Shown here piece by piece: positions 39,998 through 48,524 of a DNA stretch of 64,000 nucleotides (within the stretch, counting starts at the first letter, position 1; each line of letters opens with the position of its first letter). The notes beneath the pieces were generated by a model. It was not told where the DNA came from. It ran no database searches and worked only from the letters and a program-made list of their open reading frames with translations. The position numbers and the translations under genes were made by a program. The stretch comes from Paenibacillus lactis (lineage in GTDB: Bacteria > Bacillota > Bacilli > Paenibacillales > Paenibacillaceae), in assembly GCF_017873605.1 (NCBI RefSeq), contig NZ_JAGGKI010000010.1, forward strand, positions 124,001-188,000, in the 5' to 3' direction.

Positions 39998-41937
39998 AGC
40001 CTATCTCCCCTATCGTTATCCGGCGGCGGAGGAATCGCAGCGAGCAGCGGGTGACGGATCGTCACCGAAGTTCCTTCGCCTTCCGTACTTTCTATGGTGA
40101 TTCCGTAAGCCTCGCCGAACGTTAGCTGTATCCGGGCTTGAACATTCAGCATGCCGTAGCTGCGGCTACCCGCAGATGTCCCGCCCGCATCCTCATCCAT
40201 GGCAGAGATCGGGTCCCGAAGCTTCCGGCGAAGCTCCTCGAGCCTGTCTTGCGGCATGCCCGCGCCATTGTCTTGAACGTTCAGAACCAGGGCATGATTC
40301 TCGGTATACGCCCTGATCGATATTCGCCCGGGTCCCCGGCGCGCCTTGATGCCGTGGTAAATCGCATTTTCCACGATCGGCTGCAGAAGCAGCTTAAGGA
40401 CATACAGCCTTTCGGCCTCGGGCGCAAGCTCCAGCTGCGTCTGCAGCCTGTCCCGGTACCGGGTCTTCTGAATTTGCAAGTAGCTGCTGATATGCATCCA
40501 TTCATCCTGCATCGGAATGATGTCATCCCCCTTGCTGAGACCGATCCTGAACAGGGTCGACAAGGATTCCACCAGCTCGGACACCTCATCCGCCCCTTTT
40601 TTGCGGGCCATCCAATGAATCGTATCGAGCGTGTTGTACAGAAAATGCGGCTTAATATGCGCCTGAAGGCTGCGCAGCTCCGCTTCCCGCTTCTGCCGCT
40701 CGCGCAGCTCGCTCAGCTTCATCAGCTTGCGAATCTGAAGCAGCATGCGGTTGAAGCTCCGGCCAAGCATGCCGACCTCATCCTGCCGGTTCCCCCAGTA
40801 GCGGATCGCAAGATCGCCGGACTCCGCCTTTTGCATGAACGACATCAGCTGCCAGATCGGCCGCGATATCGATTGCGACAATGTATACGAGGCAGTAACG
40901 CCGAAGAGGCAGACCATAAACAGGAAGCAGATTAAATAGAATCGGATTTCCTTCACTTCGTAAACCGTTTCGTTCGTTGGGAACACGCCGATGGTCCGCC
41001 ATCCGGTGAAGGAGGACGTACCGTAAATCAGCTGCACCCGCTCGCCGTTCACCTCGCGTATGAACGTGCCGCTGTCCTGCTCCGGAAACCAAGACGGCGG
41101 TATGCTTGGAAGCAGGGAGTCGTCCGGCTTATAGATGCTGGATCCCCCAGCCTCCGTCACCATCAGGTACCCGTTCTTGCCCAGCGTCACATCCCGGGCC
41201 GCACGTGCTACGGTCCGAAGCTTCAAATCAATAAGGACCGCCCCGGTGACCTCTCGGGTATCCGGATCGACAAAGGAACGGACAACCGAAACCAGCTCCT
41301 CATCGGCATAATGCACGTGCGTTGTCACATTGCGATCCGACGGATGCCCGAGCACGGTAAAGATTCCTTCATTCTTAATGGCTTCCCGGTACCAAGCCTC
41401 ATCCGTCAGCTTCCCGCTGCCTCGGGCATACATTTCGTTGCTGATATAGGCCCCTTCACGATTGACCACCAGAATAGCGGCAATCTCCGGATACAGCGTC
41501 GTAAAGCCTTGAAGATACTGGTGGATCTCGTAATTGTCCGCATCATCCTGATGCATCAGGCGGCGGTCCGAGGCGTATCCGGCATTTGCCTGTACGCTGT
41601 TCCCCGCCTGGGCCGGAGGCATATCCCCCTGGATATGTCCTTTCATAAACCGCTCCGTGCGGGGATCGAAGCCGATAAGATAGGTGATGTTCTGAAGGTT
41701 CTCCATCTCGTTGTCGAGCGTCTGATTAACCTTCCCGATCAATTGTATGGTATGACTTGTCACCTGCTGATCCACAATCCGATTAACCGTCCAGTTCACC
41801 AGCACCCCGAGCCCGATCGAGGGGAGAATGCCGATCATCAGAAACAGAATGACCAGCTTGTAACGAAGCGGCAGATCCCCAAAATGCAGCCACCGCTTCA
41901 GCCCCTGCCGCCATGCGCCCAATCCGTTACTTCGCAT
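39994..41937 (-). CDS. YesM-type sensor histidine kinase
   Basis: The product has 647 residues. TM1 (about 27-49) and TM2 (about 331-353) frame an extracytoplasmic dCache-like domain (YPEIAAILVVNREGAYISNE, then LGKNGYLMVTEAGG). A HAMP domain follows (SRPIWQLMSFMQKAESGDLA). The His_kinase domain has the phospho-His in LQAHIKPHFLYNTLDTIHWM, and the HATPase shows LLLQPIVENAIYHGIK and DNGAGMP. The last residues are Pro/Asp-rich. Its start overlaps the end of the gene for the membrane-anchored binding protein by 11 bases. It is expected to signal to the YesN-type regulator on sugar binding. Confidence 0.94.
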   Translation of the reverse strand: MRSNGLGAWRQGLKRWLHFGDLPLRYKLVILFLMIGILPSIGLGVLVNWTVNRIVDQQVTSHTIQLIGKVNQTLDNEMENLQNITYLIGFDPRTERFMKGHIQGDMPPAQAGNSVQANAGYASDRRLMHQDDADNYEIHQYLQGFTTLYPEIAAILVVNREGAYISNEMYARGSGKLTDEAWYREAIKNEGIFTVLGHPSDRNVTTHVHYADEELVSVVRSFVDPDTREVTGAVLIDLKLRTVARAARDVTLGKNGYLMVTEAGGSSIYKPDDSLLPSIPPSWFPEQDSGTFIREVNGERVQLIYGTSSFTGWRTIGVFPTNETVYEVKEIRFYLICFLFMVCLFGVTASYTLSQSISRPIWQLMSFMQKAESGDLAIRYWGNRQDEVGMLGRSFNRMLLQIRKLMKLSELRERQKREAELRSLQAHIKPHFLYNTLDTIHWMARKKGADEVSELVESLSTLFRIGLSKGDDIIPMQDEWMHISSYLQIQKTRYRDRLQTQLELAPEAERLYVLKLLLQPIVENAIYHGIKARRGPGRISIRAYTENHALVLNVQDNGAGMPQDRLEELRRKLRDPISAMDEDAGGTSAGSRSYGMLNVQARIQLTFGEAYGITIESTEGEGTSVTIRHPLLAAIPPPPDNDRGDRL

Positions 41938-42934
41938 AGTAATCCTTCACATTCTCTTGGGTCACGATCGTAATGCCGGTATCGACCCGGGGCGGCAGAG
42001 GAGCGACATCATTGCCGAGCGTCGGCGCAGGAACGGTAAGGCCATGATGGAGATGGAACAAATATTGCAGCGACCAATACCCCATATTCCAGGTTCCCTG
42101 CGCGATCGTGGCCGAAATCGTTCCGTCCGATATCCGGTCGAGCGTCACTTTATTCGTATCGAACCCGATAATTCGGACGTCTTCGGCCCTGCCCGCGGCA
42201 ATGGCGGCATCGGCGGCGCCGGCTCCCCCGTTCGCCTCCGTCGCAAAGATGCCCTTCAGCTCGGGGAACTTCTCCATCATGCGGGCGGCAGCTTCCTTGG
42301 AGGCGATAATATCTCCTTTGCCTTCCCTAATCTCCACCACCGACATGGCCGGATAGCTTTTCTCTAACGTTTCCCGGAAGCCCGCCGTCCGGTCATCGTG
42401 GTTCTGCTGGCCGGTTTGGGTAATGATGCCGACCTCCCCTTCCCGTCCAAGAAGCTCAGCCATCTTATCTGCAGCTGCCGCCCCGGCATTGTAATTGTTG
42501 GTCGCCAGGAAGGAGTAGGCTTTGCTGTCAGGAGCGTCCGCATCAAACAGGACGACCGGAATTCCCGCATCAACGGCTTTATTGATCGTTGGCGTGAGCG
42601 CCTTCGAATCGATGGCCGATAAAGCAATCCCTGCCGGCCGCTTGGCGATAACCTGCTCCAGGACGGTAATCTGCTCCTTGACGTCATATTGCGTAGCGCC
42701 GCGGTAATCGACGGTAACGCCAAGCGCGTCTCCGCCGTCCTCGAAGCCCTTCAAAATATTTTTCCAATATTCCATGCCTGATTGAAAGGTGACCATAACG
42801 TAGCTCTCGCCGATGCTGCCGTGAAGCCCGCCTTCCTCCCAGCTGGATGTCCGCTTGTCCTCAAGACGGTACATGAATACGTAAAGGAGAAATGCGACAA
42901 TCAGCGCACCGTAAACCAGCATCATCTTCTTCAT
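41927..42934 (-). CDS. Membrane-anchored sugar-binding protein of a three-component sensor
   Basis: The product has 335 residues. An uncleaved-looking N-terminal anchor (MKKMMLVYGALIVAFLLYVF) with no lipobox Cys is followed by a LacI/ribose-binding-type periplasmic domain: VMVTFQSGMEYWKNILKGFE, LEQVIAKRPAGIALSAIDSK, PVVLFDADAPDSKAYSF, GFDTNKVTLDRISDGTISAT. Genes of this type placed before a YesM/YesN pair encode sensors (the AraP-AraS-AraT arrangement of Geobacillus is a known case) rather than importers. It overlaps the kinase gene, supporting a shared job. The sugar is presumably that carried by the ChvE-type importer. Confidence 0.88.
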   Translation of the reverse strand: MKKMMLVYGALIVAFLLYVFMYRLEDKRTSSWEEGGLHGSIGESYVMVTFQSGMEYWKNILKGFEDGGDALGVTVDYRGATQYDVKEQITVLEQVIAKRPAGIALSAIDSKALTPTINKAVDAGIPVVLFDADAPDSKAYSFLATNNYNAGAAAADKMAELLGREGEVGIITQTGQQNHDDRTAGFRETLEKSYPAMSVVEIREGKGDIIASKEAAARMMEKFPELKGIFATEANGGAGAADAAIAAGRAEDVRIIGFDTNKVTLDRISDGTISATIAQGTWNMGYWSLQYLFHLHHGLTVPAPTLGNDVAPLPPRVDTGITIVTQENVKDYYAK

Positions 42935-43129
42935 TAGCGGATCCTCCGATCATTCTCCTCTGACTCTCCTGATGGAATCGGTTACATACATGTGTATTAC
43001 GACTATACTCCACTTTCCCGCCATATTTCAAACGATGCTGCAGCGCGAAAGACAGCAAAAACAGACTGCAATCGGCGCATGAAGCGAAGGATGCAGTCGT
43101 ATTCGTATCCATAATGCAGATTATCGATG

Positions 43130-43750
43130 TCATACTCCCTGGAACTTATCGCCTGACACTCGGCCATACGGGTGTTCGCAGATGCCGTGCATGAAGAGAT
43201 TCACGACATGACGCGCCAAATCCCCGGAAGGCCGCTTGCCGTTAAGTAGCTCCTGCAGCGTCAGCCTTTCGATGACCCCGACCAGACTTTCCGAAATGAC
43301 CGCCATATCCGCTTCGGCCCGGAAATAACCTTCCTGCTGCTCGGCCCTTAAATTATTCGCGATCATTGCGGCCATTTCCGACTTGATGGCTGCAGATTCC
43401 TCGCTTATGTAAAATCCGATCTGGGTTGAATCAGGATCCTTGCCCAAATACTCAAATAAGCTTGTTAAGACAGCCAGCAGCCGATCGGGAACATCATCCT
43501 CCCTTATGCCGCCCTCCAGCCTGCTGCCTTCGATCAGCTCCTTCAGCCCGGACCGGAAATTCCCGACCAATTCCCGAAAGATCGCTTCTTTACTCTCAAA
43601 ATACAGGTAAAACGACGGCTGGGTTAACCCTGCCCGGGATACGATGGTGCTGATCTTCGTATGATGATACCCTGATCTCGCGAATTCATTAGCAGCGATC
43701 ATCAGCAGTTTCGCCCTGCTCTCTTGTCCGTTCGCACCCTTCTTGCGCAA
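43130..43750 (-). CDS. TetR/AcrR-family transcriptional regulator
   Basis: The product has about 206 residues. The N-terminal HTH is clear: SRAKLLMIAANEFARSGYHH, then TKISTIVSRAGLTQPSFYLY and FESKEAIFRELV. The C-terminal ligand domain is helical and unassigned. TTG at 43750 is preferred since GGAGG lies 10 nt upstream; ATG 43774 begins before that site. It is divergent from mqnB. TetR repressors often control divergent neighbours, but menaquinone genes are rarely under such control, so its target may be itself or elsewhere. Confidence 0.88.
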   Translation of the reverse strand: MRKKGANGQESRAKLLMIAANEFARSGYHHTKISTIVSRAGLTQPSFYLYFESKEAIFRELVGNFRSGLKELIEGSRLEGGIREDDVPDRLLAVLTSLFEYLGKDPDSTQIGFYISEESAAIKSEMAAMIANNLRAEQQEGYFRAEADMAVISESLVGVIERLTLQELLNGKRPSGDLARHVVNLFMHGICEHPYGRVSGDKFQGV

Positions 43751-43932
43751 AGATATCCAACCTCCGAATCTCATCCCGATGTACGTAGTTTTTGTCCATT
43801 ATACTCTATGCAGGGAAGCTCCTGCTACAAAAACTGAGGCAAGACGAAAGCCCTAAGACTTTACACAAGAGCCGTAACGAGATAACGTTAAAGGGTAGGT
43901 CGCTGGAATTCAGCCATGAAGGAGAGCAGAAC

Positions 43933-44640
43933 ATGCAAGATCATTCTCAATCAGACCCGGCAAGAGCCGGGAATCATAACACGCAGGATCCGTCCGCCCG
44001 TCGCGTGCTGATCGTTACCGCGGTAGAGGCGGAACGGGATGCCGTCATGCGGGGATTAAGGAATGCGGACGGCTTCGATGTCATTGCAGCGGGCGTTGGC
44101 CCTGCTGCCGCGGCTGCTGCTGCCGCAACCCGTCTGGTCCGTTCGGCATATCGCCTCGTCATCAGCGCCGGCATCGCCGGCGGTTTCGACGGAAGAGCGG
44201 AAGTGGGCGGCGTTGTTATCGCCGATTCGATCGTCGCCGCGGATTTGGGATCGGAAACGGCGGACGGCTTTGCCAGCGTTCGGGAGCTCGGTTTCGGAAC
44301 CGACCGGATTGAAGCCGAGACTAACGCATCCATTCGGCTTGTCGAAGCGCTGAAGCGCGCCGGCTTGCCCGTAAGTCTTGGTCCGATCCTGACCGTCTCC
44401 ACGACAACGGGCAGTGCAGAACGCGCGGCAGGGTTAGCCGGGCAGGTGCCCGGCGCTGCCGCTGAAGGAATGGAGGGCTTCGGCGTGGCGACGGCTGCCG
44501 CTATGGCCTGCGTACCGGTCATGGAAATCCGCGCAATATCCAATAAGGTCGGTCCGAGGGATCGCAGCGCATGGCGGATTCCCGAAGCGCTGCGCCAGCT
44601 TGAGACCGCCAGTTCACTACTTCCGGAGGTGCTGTCATGA
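43933..44640 (+). CDS. mqnB: Futalosine hydrolase
   Basis: The product has 235 residues. It is a nucleoside-phosphorylase-fold hydrolase: RVLIVTAVEAERDAVMRGL, VIAAGVGPAAAAAAAATRLV, YRLVISAGIAGGF, ILTVSTTTGSAERAA and AAAEGMEGFGVATAA. The acidic pair in EGMEGF is the family's nucleoside site. It cleaves futalosine to hypoxanthine and dehypoxanthine futalosine in the alternative menaquinone pathway. ATG 43933 has AAGGAG 8 nt upstream; the longer frame from 43792 is rejected. Its stop overlaps the mqnD start (ATGA), so the two are coupled. The first about 22 residues are a polar tail not usual for MqnB. Confidence 0.9.
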   Translation: MQDHSQSDPARAGNHNTQDPSARRVLIVTAVEAERDAVMRGLRNADGFDVIAAGVGPAAAAAAAATRLVRSAYRLVISAGIAGGFDGRAEVGGVVIADSIVAADLGSETADGFASVRELGFGTDRIEAETNASIRLVEALKRAGLPVSLGPILTVSTTTGSAERAAGLAGQVPGAAAEGMEGFGVATAAAMACVPVMEIRAISNKVGPRDRSAWRIPEALRQLETASSLLPEVLS

Positions 44641-45488
44641 AAATTGCGTTTTCCCCTTGTCCGAACGATACCTTTGTATTCCACGCCTGGGTGCACGGAC
44701 GGATACCGGGTGCCCCAGAGCTTGATGTATCCTATGCCGATATCGATATTACGAACCGCTGGGCTGCGGAGGACCGGACACATGACATTCTGAAAATATC
44801 TTATGCAGCCTTGCCGTGGGTACTCGATGAGTATGCCCTGCTTCCGTGCGGCGGCGCACTTGGCCGCGGCTGCGGCCCGCTCGTGCTGACGGCGGACAAG
44901 CTCACGGACGGCCAAACCCCGGCCAGCCCTGCATCTCTGTCAGGTCGCCGCGTGGCTGTTCCGAGCGATCGGTCCACAGCCTACCTGCTGTTCCGTTTAT
45001 GGGCCGCAAAGCATGTACCCGGCGGGCTTGGCGAAATTGTCGTCATGCCGTTTGACCGGATCATGCCTGCCGTACGGGACGGCGAAATCGACGCCGGTCT
45101 TGTCATTCATGAAGCGCGGTTCACCTATCCTTCCTACGGCCTCAAGCTAATGACGGATCTCGGAAGCTGGTGGGAAGAGGATACGGGCCTGCCGATCCCG
45201 CTCGGCGCCATCGTTGCCCGCCGTTCGCTTGACCTTGGCCGCATTGCCGAATGGACCCGCGCCTCGGTCGAATATGCGTGGAAGCATCCGGAGGAATCCC
45301 GATCCTATGTACTGGAGCATGCGCAGGAGATGGATCCGAAGGTAGCGGAGGCTCACATTAACCTGTACGTCAACCCGTTCACGGCCGATCTTGGTTCGGA
45401 CGGTTACAATGCTATTACGTCCCTGCTGGATCGCGCGGCTGACGAAGGGCTTGTCCCGCGGATCGACCCTTCGCTGCTGCGGCTGTAA
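44637..45488 (+). CDS. mqnD: 1,4-dihydroxy-6-naphthoate synthase
   Basis: The product has 283 residues, with a periplasmic-binding-like MqnA/MqnD fold. The family motif KIAFSPCPNDTFVFHAW is at the N-terminus, DILKISYAALPWVLDEYALL and GRGCGPLVL follow, and GEIDAGLVIHEARFTYPSYG carries the catalytic His region. It turns cyclic dehypoxanthine futalosine into 1,4-dihydroxy-6-naphthoate. It overlaps mqnB by four bases. The other pathway genes (mqnA, mqnC, mqnE) are not in the window. A terminator follows. Confidence 0.94.
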   Translation: MKIAFSPCPNDTFVFHAWVHGRIPGAPELDVSYADIDITNRWAAEDRTHDILKISYAALPWVLDEYALLPCGGALGRGCGPLVLTADKLTDGQTPASPASLSGRRVAVPSDRSTAYLLFRLWAAKHVPGGLGEIVVMPFDRIMPAVRDGEIDAGLVIHEARFTYPSYGLKLMTDLGSWWEEDTGLPIPLGAIVARRSLDLGRIAEWTRASVEYAWKHPEESRSYVLEHAQEMDPKVAEAHINLYVNPFTADLGSDGYNAITSLLDRAADEGLVPRIDPSLLRL

Positions 45489-45520
45489 GCCGGCACAGCC
45501 CATAAAAATTGCAGCACAAC

Positions 45521-45576
45521 AAGAGGAACGCTCAAGAACCGGATATCGGTGTCTTATGAGGCGTTCCTCTTTTTTA
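45521..45576 (+). terminator. Rho-independent terminator of mqnBD
   Basis: AAGAGGAACGC and GCGTTCCTCTT form an 11-bp stem, extended by CTCA/TGAG, and end in a T run of at least six. It lies 33 bp after the mqnD stop and may also face the convergent glycosylase gene. Confidence 0.85.
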
Positions 45577-45623
45577 GGGAAATCTATCACTCATTTGAAG
45601 GACATGTAAAGCGTAAAGCTGGC

Positions 45624-46142
45624 TTACATCTCCGGGCTTTCGGAAACCAGCTCGTACAGCTCCCGGTATATTGACACAATCTCCCCCATGGGCATGCGGA
45701 CCAGTCCGCTGGAAGAGGGAGCCACAAAATCGCGGACCCCGTCAACAACGGAATCGGACTGCAAGCCCCATTGCGCCTTCGTCCTGCCGCTGAATTCGGT
45801 GTATACGCCTTTGCCGACATAGCAGGCGACTTGAGGTCTGTATTTCTGCAGCTTTTCCCTAAGCGTCTCCCGTCCTGCCCGGTATTCCTCGCGCGTAATA
45901 TCCTCCGCCCCCCTGGTCGGCCTTGCCACGATATTGGTGAAGCCGTAGCCCAATTTAAGCAGCTCCCCGTCCTCGGAAGCGTCATAAAGCCGGGGCGTCA
46001 AGCCCGATTGATGCAAGATCCTCCAAAAATTGTTGCGAGGATTCGCATAATGATGCCCAACCTCCCCGGATCGCAAGCTCGGATTAAATCCGATAAAAAT
46101 AATCGTCAAGCCATAATCCAAATGATCGCTGACTGTATTCAT
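45624..46142 (-). CDS. Mug/TDG-type mismatch-specific DNA glycosylase
   Basis: The product has 172 residues with a uracil-DNA-glycosylase fold. IIFIGFNPSLRSGEVGHHYA (about 14-33) is the catalytic loop of the Mug branch (GxNPS, no Asp nucleophile), followed by NPRNNFWRILHQSGLT; VAPSSSGLVRMP is the second substrate loop. It removes U or T opposite G, or other damaged pyrimidines. The gene lies 33 bp from the start of the tubby-like gene on the same strand, so they may be co-transcribed. Confidence 0.92.
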   Translation of the reverse strand: MNTVSDHLDYGLTIIFIGFNPSLRSGEVGHHYANPRNNFWRILHQSGLTPRLYDASEDGELLKLGYGFTNIVARPTRGAEDITREEYRAGRETLREKLQKYRPQVACYVGKGVYTEFSGRTKAQWGLQSDSVVDGVRDFVAPSSSGLVRMPMGEIVSIYRELYELVSESPEM

Positions 46143-46175
46143 GCTGCCCTATTCCCTCCTGCCCGTAAGACGGCG

Positions 46176-46679
46176 TTAATGGGATGCGCTTGCCGCCGCA
46201 CTGTTATTGCGCTTGCGGATTTCATGGATTCCCATCACGACGGCAATCAGTTCATAATCGCCGAGAACCCCGCTGCTGTTGTGCAGCCGGTAAGCGCCTG
46301 GCTGCAGCCATCCGCTGATCCTCGAAAACCGTGGGACAAAGCTTCCCCTGCCATCGCTTATCTCATATTCATTGGAAAAAGCCGGAGATACAATTTCATA
46401 AATGCCCCGATCTCCCGCATCATATTCGAATTTCTTGGTTACAAAGCTCATTCGCATACGCAGCACGCCAAGCTCCCTGTCCTCCGCGTCAACGACATTC
46501 CATTTGTTCGAGAAGAAACGGAAGGAGCCGCTGCATACCTTGGTCCTTGAGGCATCGTATACATCCAGTGAAGAGCTGAAGGCGCTTTTCAAATCCAGTG
46601 TGCCGATGCTTTCCCCATTCACATTCATAATATCTGTCCAGCCCGCGCTAAAAAAGTTATCCTTAAAATACAGATCCAT
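46176..46679 (-). CDS. Tubby/LURP-one-related (YxjI-like) protein
   Basis: The product has 167 residues. A repeating beta-strand pattern (MDLYFKDNFFSAGWTDIMNV, then LRMRMSFVTKKFEYDAGDRG, YEIVSPAFSNEYEISD) fits the LURP-one/tubby-like fold, whose members bind or sit near membranes. The match is moderate, based on the strand pattern and the K-x-F-E-Y-x-x-x-x-R-x-x-Y stretch. No enzyme residues are visible. The ORF start at 46679 has GGAAAGG upstream. It is divergent from the sigma factor gene. Confidence 0.55.
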   Translation of the reverse strand: MDLYFKDNFFSAGWTDIMNVNGESIGTLDLKSAFSSSLDVYDASRTKVCSGSFRFFSNKWNVVDAEDRELGVLRMRMSFVTKKFEYDAGDRGIYEIVSPAFSNEYEISDGRGSFVPRFSRISGWLQPGAYRLHNSSGVLGDYELIAVVMGIHEIRKRNNSAAASASH

Positions 46680-46769
46680 ACCCTTTCCTCCCCTCGCGCC
46701 TTGTTCGGATGCCGATAATTATATAACGTTTAACCGCCTGATTTCGTTTCGCATAAATGACAACAAGCC

Positions 46770-46798
46770 GGGAACCGATGATGTCTTCATTTGTCTAA
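46770..46798 (+). promoter_or_regulatory. ECF-type promoter upstream of the sigma factor gene
   Basis: GGGAACC (46770-46776), 15 bp and TGTCTAA (46792-46798) resemble ECF sigma promoters (GGAAC -35, CGTC/TGTC -10). It lies 18 bp before the TTG start of the sigma gene, so autoregulation is likely. Confidence 0.5.
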
Positions 46799-46816
46799 TT
46801 CATGAGGTGACGAATA

Positions 46817-47350
46817 TTGGAGTACCTAAAGACGATGGTAGCCGCAGACGATGCCGGCTCAGTCCTGAAAGAGCTTATGGAGTCTTTTGGCCAGGATGTA
46901 TGGAATTATGCCTATTTCCTTACGAAGCGCCGCGATGCTGCCGATGATATCAGCCAGGACGTCTTCCTAAGAGCCTTCCAGCATTTGAAGGATTTCCAAG
47001 GCCGCAGCTCCGTCAAGACCTGGCTTCTGACCATCACCCGCAATCTGTCCCTGAATTATCTCAAATCCTCCTTCATATCCAAAGTCTCGCTTGTGGGATG
47101 GCTCACAACCAGACAGGCCGGCCCTTCCGCCGAAATGGAGTTTTTGGATACGGAAGCGGTATCGCAGATCTGGAAGCATGTCATGCAGCTGCCCCAGGCA
47201 TACCGGGAGGTGCTCCTGCTGGAATTTCATTTTCAGATGACCCGCAAGGAAATGGCCGAGCTGCTAGGCATCTCGGAGGGGACGATCAAATCCAGGCTCC
47301 ACCGCGCCCGCGTAAGAATGGAAAATTTGCTGAGAGGAGAGGATGCCTAA
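46817..47350 (+). CDS. ECF-type RNA polymerase sigma factor
   Basis: The product has 177 residues. Sigma region 2 is YAYFLTKRRDAADDISQDVF, then LRAFQHLKDFQGRSSVKTWL and ITRNLSLNYLKS; region 4 is QLPQAYREVLLLEFHFQMTR and LLGISEGTIKSRLHRARVRM. The start is TTG 46817 with GAGGTGA about 6 nt upstream. The stop overlaps the start of the anti-sigma-like gene by one base. A probable self-recognised promoter lies just upstream. The inducing stress is not known; an envelope signal is probable because the partner is membrane-bound. Confidence 0.93.
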   Translation: MEYLKTMVAADDAGSVLKELMESFGQDVWNYAYFLTKRRDAADDISQDVFLRAFQHLKDFQGRSSVKTWLLTITRNLSLNYLKSSFISKVSLVGWLTTRQAGPSAEMEFLDTEAVSQIWKHVMQLPQAYREVLLLEFHFQMTRKEMAELLGISEGTIKSRLHRARVRMENLLRGEDA

Positions 47351-48393
47351 TGAATAAGGAATCGAAGCCGGATCGGCCGGAATGGGCCCGGGAGCTTGCA
47401 GCTTCCCCGTTCCGGGAGCCAATGTTCACGGAGGAGATGAAGGCCGATATTCTGAATCGCCGGAAATCCGCCGACTTGCAGCATTCGCAAGGCTTGGCGT
47501 CTTCTTGGAGGCGCCGCGTCCCTGTCCTGACTGCCGGAATATGTGCGCTCCTTCTGCTAACCGCAGTATGGGGATGGCAAGCGTTTCCCGCCCTTCGACA
47601 GCTTGTGCCTCTTAAGGGCCCCGGCTCGGCCTCCGAATGGACACCGCATACGCTGTATACGGAGAACGGGGAGCCAAAGCTTCAAGTGTTTGCCGGTGGA
47701 GACTACGCTGCTGGCGCTCCTGCGGGAGCGGCATGGTTCCTTATGTCGCCGATCGAGGAGCTTGAGGGCAAGCATGCCCGCATTACGGCCGTTCATCGGG
47801 ATTCCGGCACGATCCTGGAGGAGCTGGCCGAGACGGAAATTACGGCGGACATGGCATATTTAGGCGGGCCGGACTCGTCATTCAAGGACGCGACGCGTAT
47901 TGTTTCCCGCTTTGGACTGCCGCTCGCAGGGCTATGGAAGTTCGATCTGCTGATCGACGGAAAAAAATACGGCGATATCGTCTTCGATGTGCCTGACGGA
48001 AGCTGGGAGCCGAGCCCCTCCTTCGTTACCGATCGTTCAGAAGAAGAAGCGAAGATCGCTCCGTCCAGGGGCGCCCCTCCGAGAAGCGTAACGGGCGTGG
48101 AGGGTCGGCTTGCTTTCCTCGGCATGGATTTTGCCGCAGGCAAACCCAATAAGTATATGTGGCATTTCTGGGGAAAGGACGAGGAGCTGACCGGCGACTT
48201 GACGTTTACCGCCGTTAAACAGCATTCCAATGAGCTGATCGATGTATTTCAAACGGAAATCCGTCCCTCCCCGATGTACGGCGCAGATGCGATGCTCCCG
48301 TCTATGATGATGCTGCCTTCACCGGGATTATGGCGGATTATGGCTTCGATTGACGGACAGCTGTTTGGCAGCGTGGTTGTAGAGGTTCGATAG
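47350..48393 (+). CDS. Membrane protein, probable anti-sigma factor with duplicated extracytoplasmic domain
   Basis: The product has 347 residues. A cytoplasmic N-terminus (residues 1-55: RPEWARELAASPFREPMFTE, then EMKADILNRRKS) is followed by one TM segment (about 57-79, VPVLTAGICALLLLTAVWGW). The outer part has two related copies. The first ends in GLPLAGLWKFDLLIDGKKYG-DIVFDV and the second in LPSPGLWRIMASIDGQLFG-SVVVEV. No zinc-binding anti-sigma motif (HxxxCxxC) is visible, so it is a non-canonical partner. The start codon at 47350 overlaps the sigma stop, and the longer frame from 47098 is an accident. Anti-sigma function is inferred from order and topology. Confidence 0.7.
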   Translation: MNKESKPDRPEWARELAASPFREPMFTEEMKADILNRRKSADLQHSQGLASSWRRRVPVLTAGICALLLLTAVWGWQAFPALRQLVPLKGPGSASEWTPHTLYTENGEPKLQVFAGGDYAAGAPAGAAWFLMSPIEELEGKHARITAVHRDSGTILEELAETEITADMAYLGGPDSSFKDATRIVSRFGLPLAGLWKFDLLIDGKKYGDIVFDVPDGSWEPSPSFVTDRSEEEAKIAPSRGAPPRSVTGVEGRLAFLGMDFAAGKPNKYMWHFWGKDEELTGDLTFTAVKQHSNELIDVFQTEIRPSPMYGADAMLPSMMMLPSPGLWRIMASIDGQLFGSVVVEVR

Positions 48394-48461
48394 GCCTGCC
48401 CGAGCTGATCCATGATGTCGACAATGCCCGCTGATAAACGGCCCGACGAGCACACACATCT

Positions 48462-48500
48462 AAAAAAACAGCTGTCCCTCATCCGGCGGGACAGCTGTTT
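48462..48500 (-). terminator. Terminator between convergent genes
   Basis: AAACAGCTGTCCC and GGGACAGCTGTTT form a perfect 13-bp stem with an 8-nt loop. A run of seven A on the plus side becomes TTTTTTT on the minus strand, ending the lipoprotein gene. It may also help end the sigma operon, about 75 bp upstream. Confidence 0.85.
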
Positions 48501-48524
48501 CCTTAATTAATATATAATATCCGA

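Noticed and set aside
42861-43133. Minus-strand 90-residue frame between the binding-protein and TetR genes
   Set aside because: No ribosome binding site, overlaps the binding-protein start and has no protein-like features.
43775-43932. Riboswitch (c-di-GMP-I type) in the mqnB leader
   Set aside because: Words such as GACGAAAGCC and GGGTAGGT recall that class, but the conserved first segment and P1 pairing are missing and the gene context does not fit. The region only shows a short stem (GCAGG/CCTGC).
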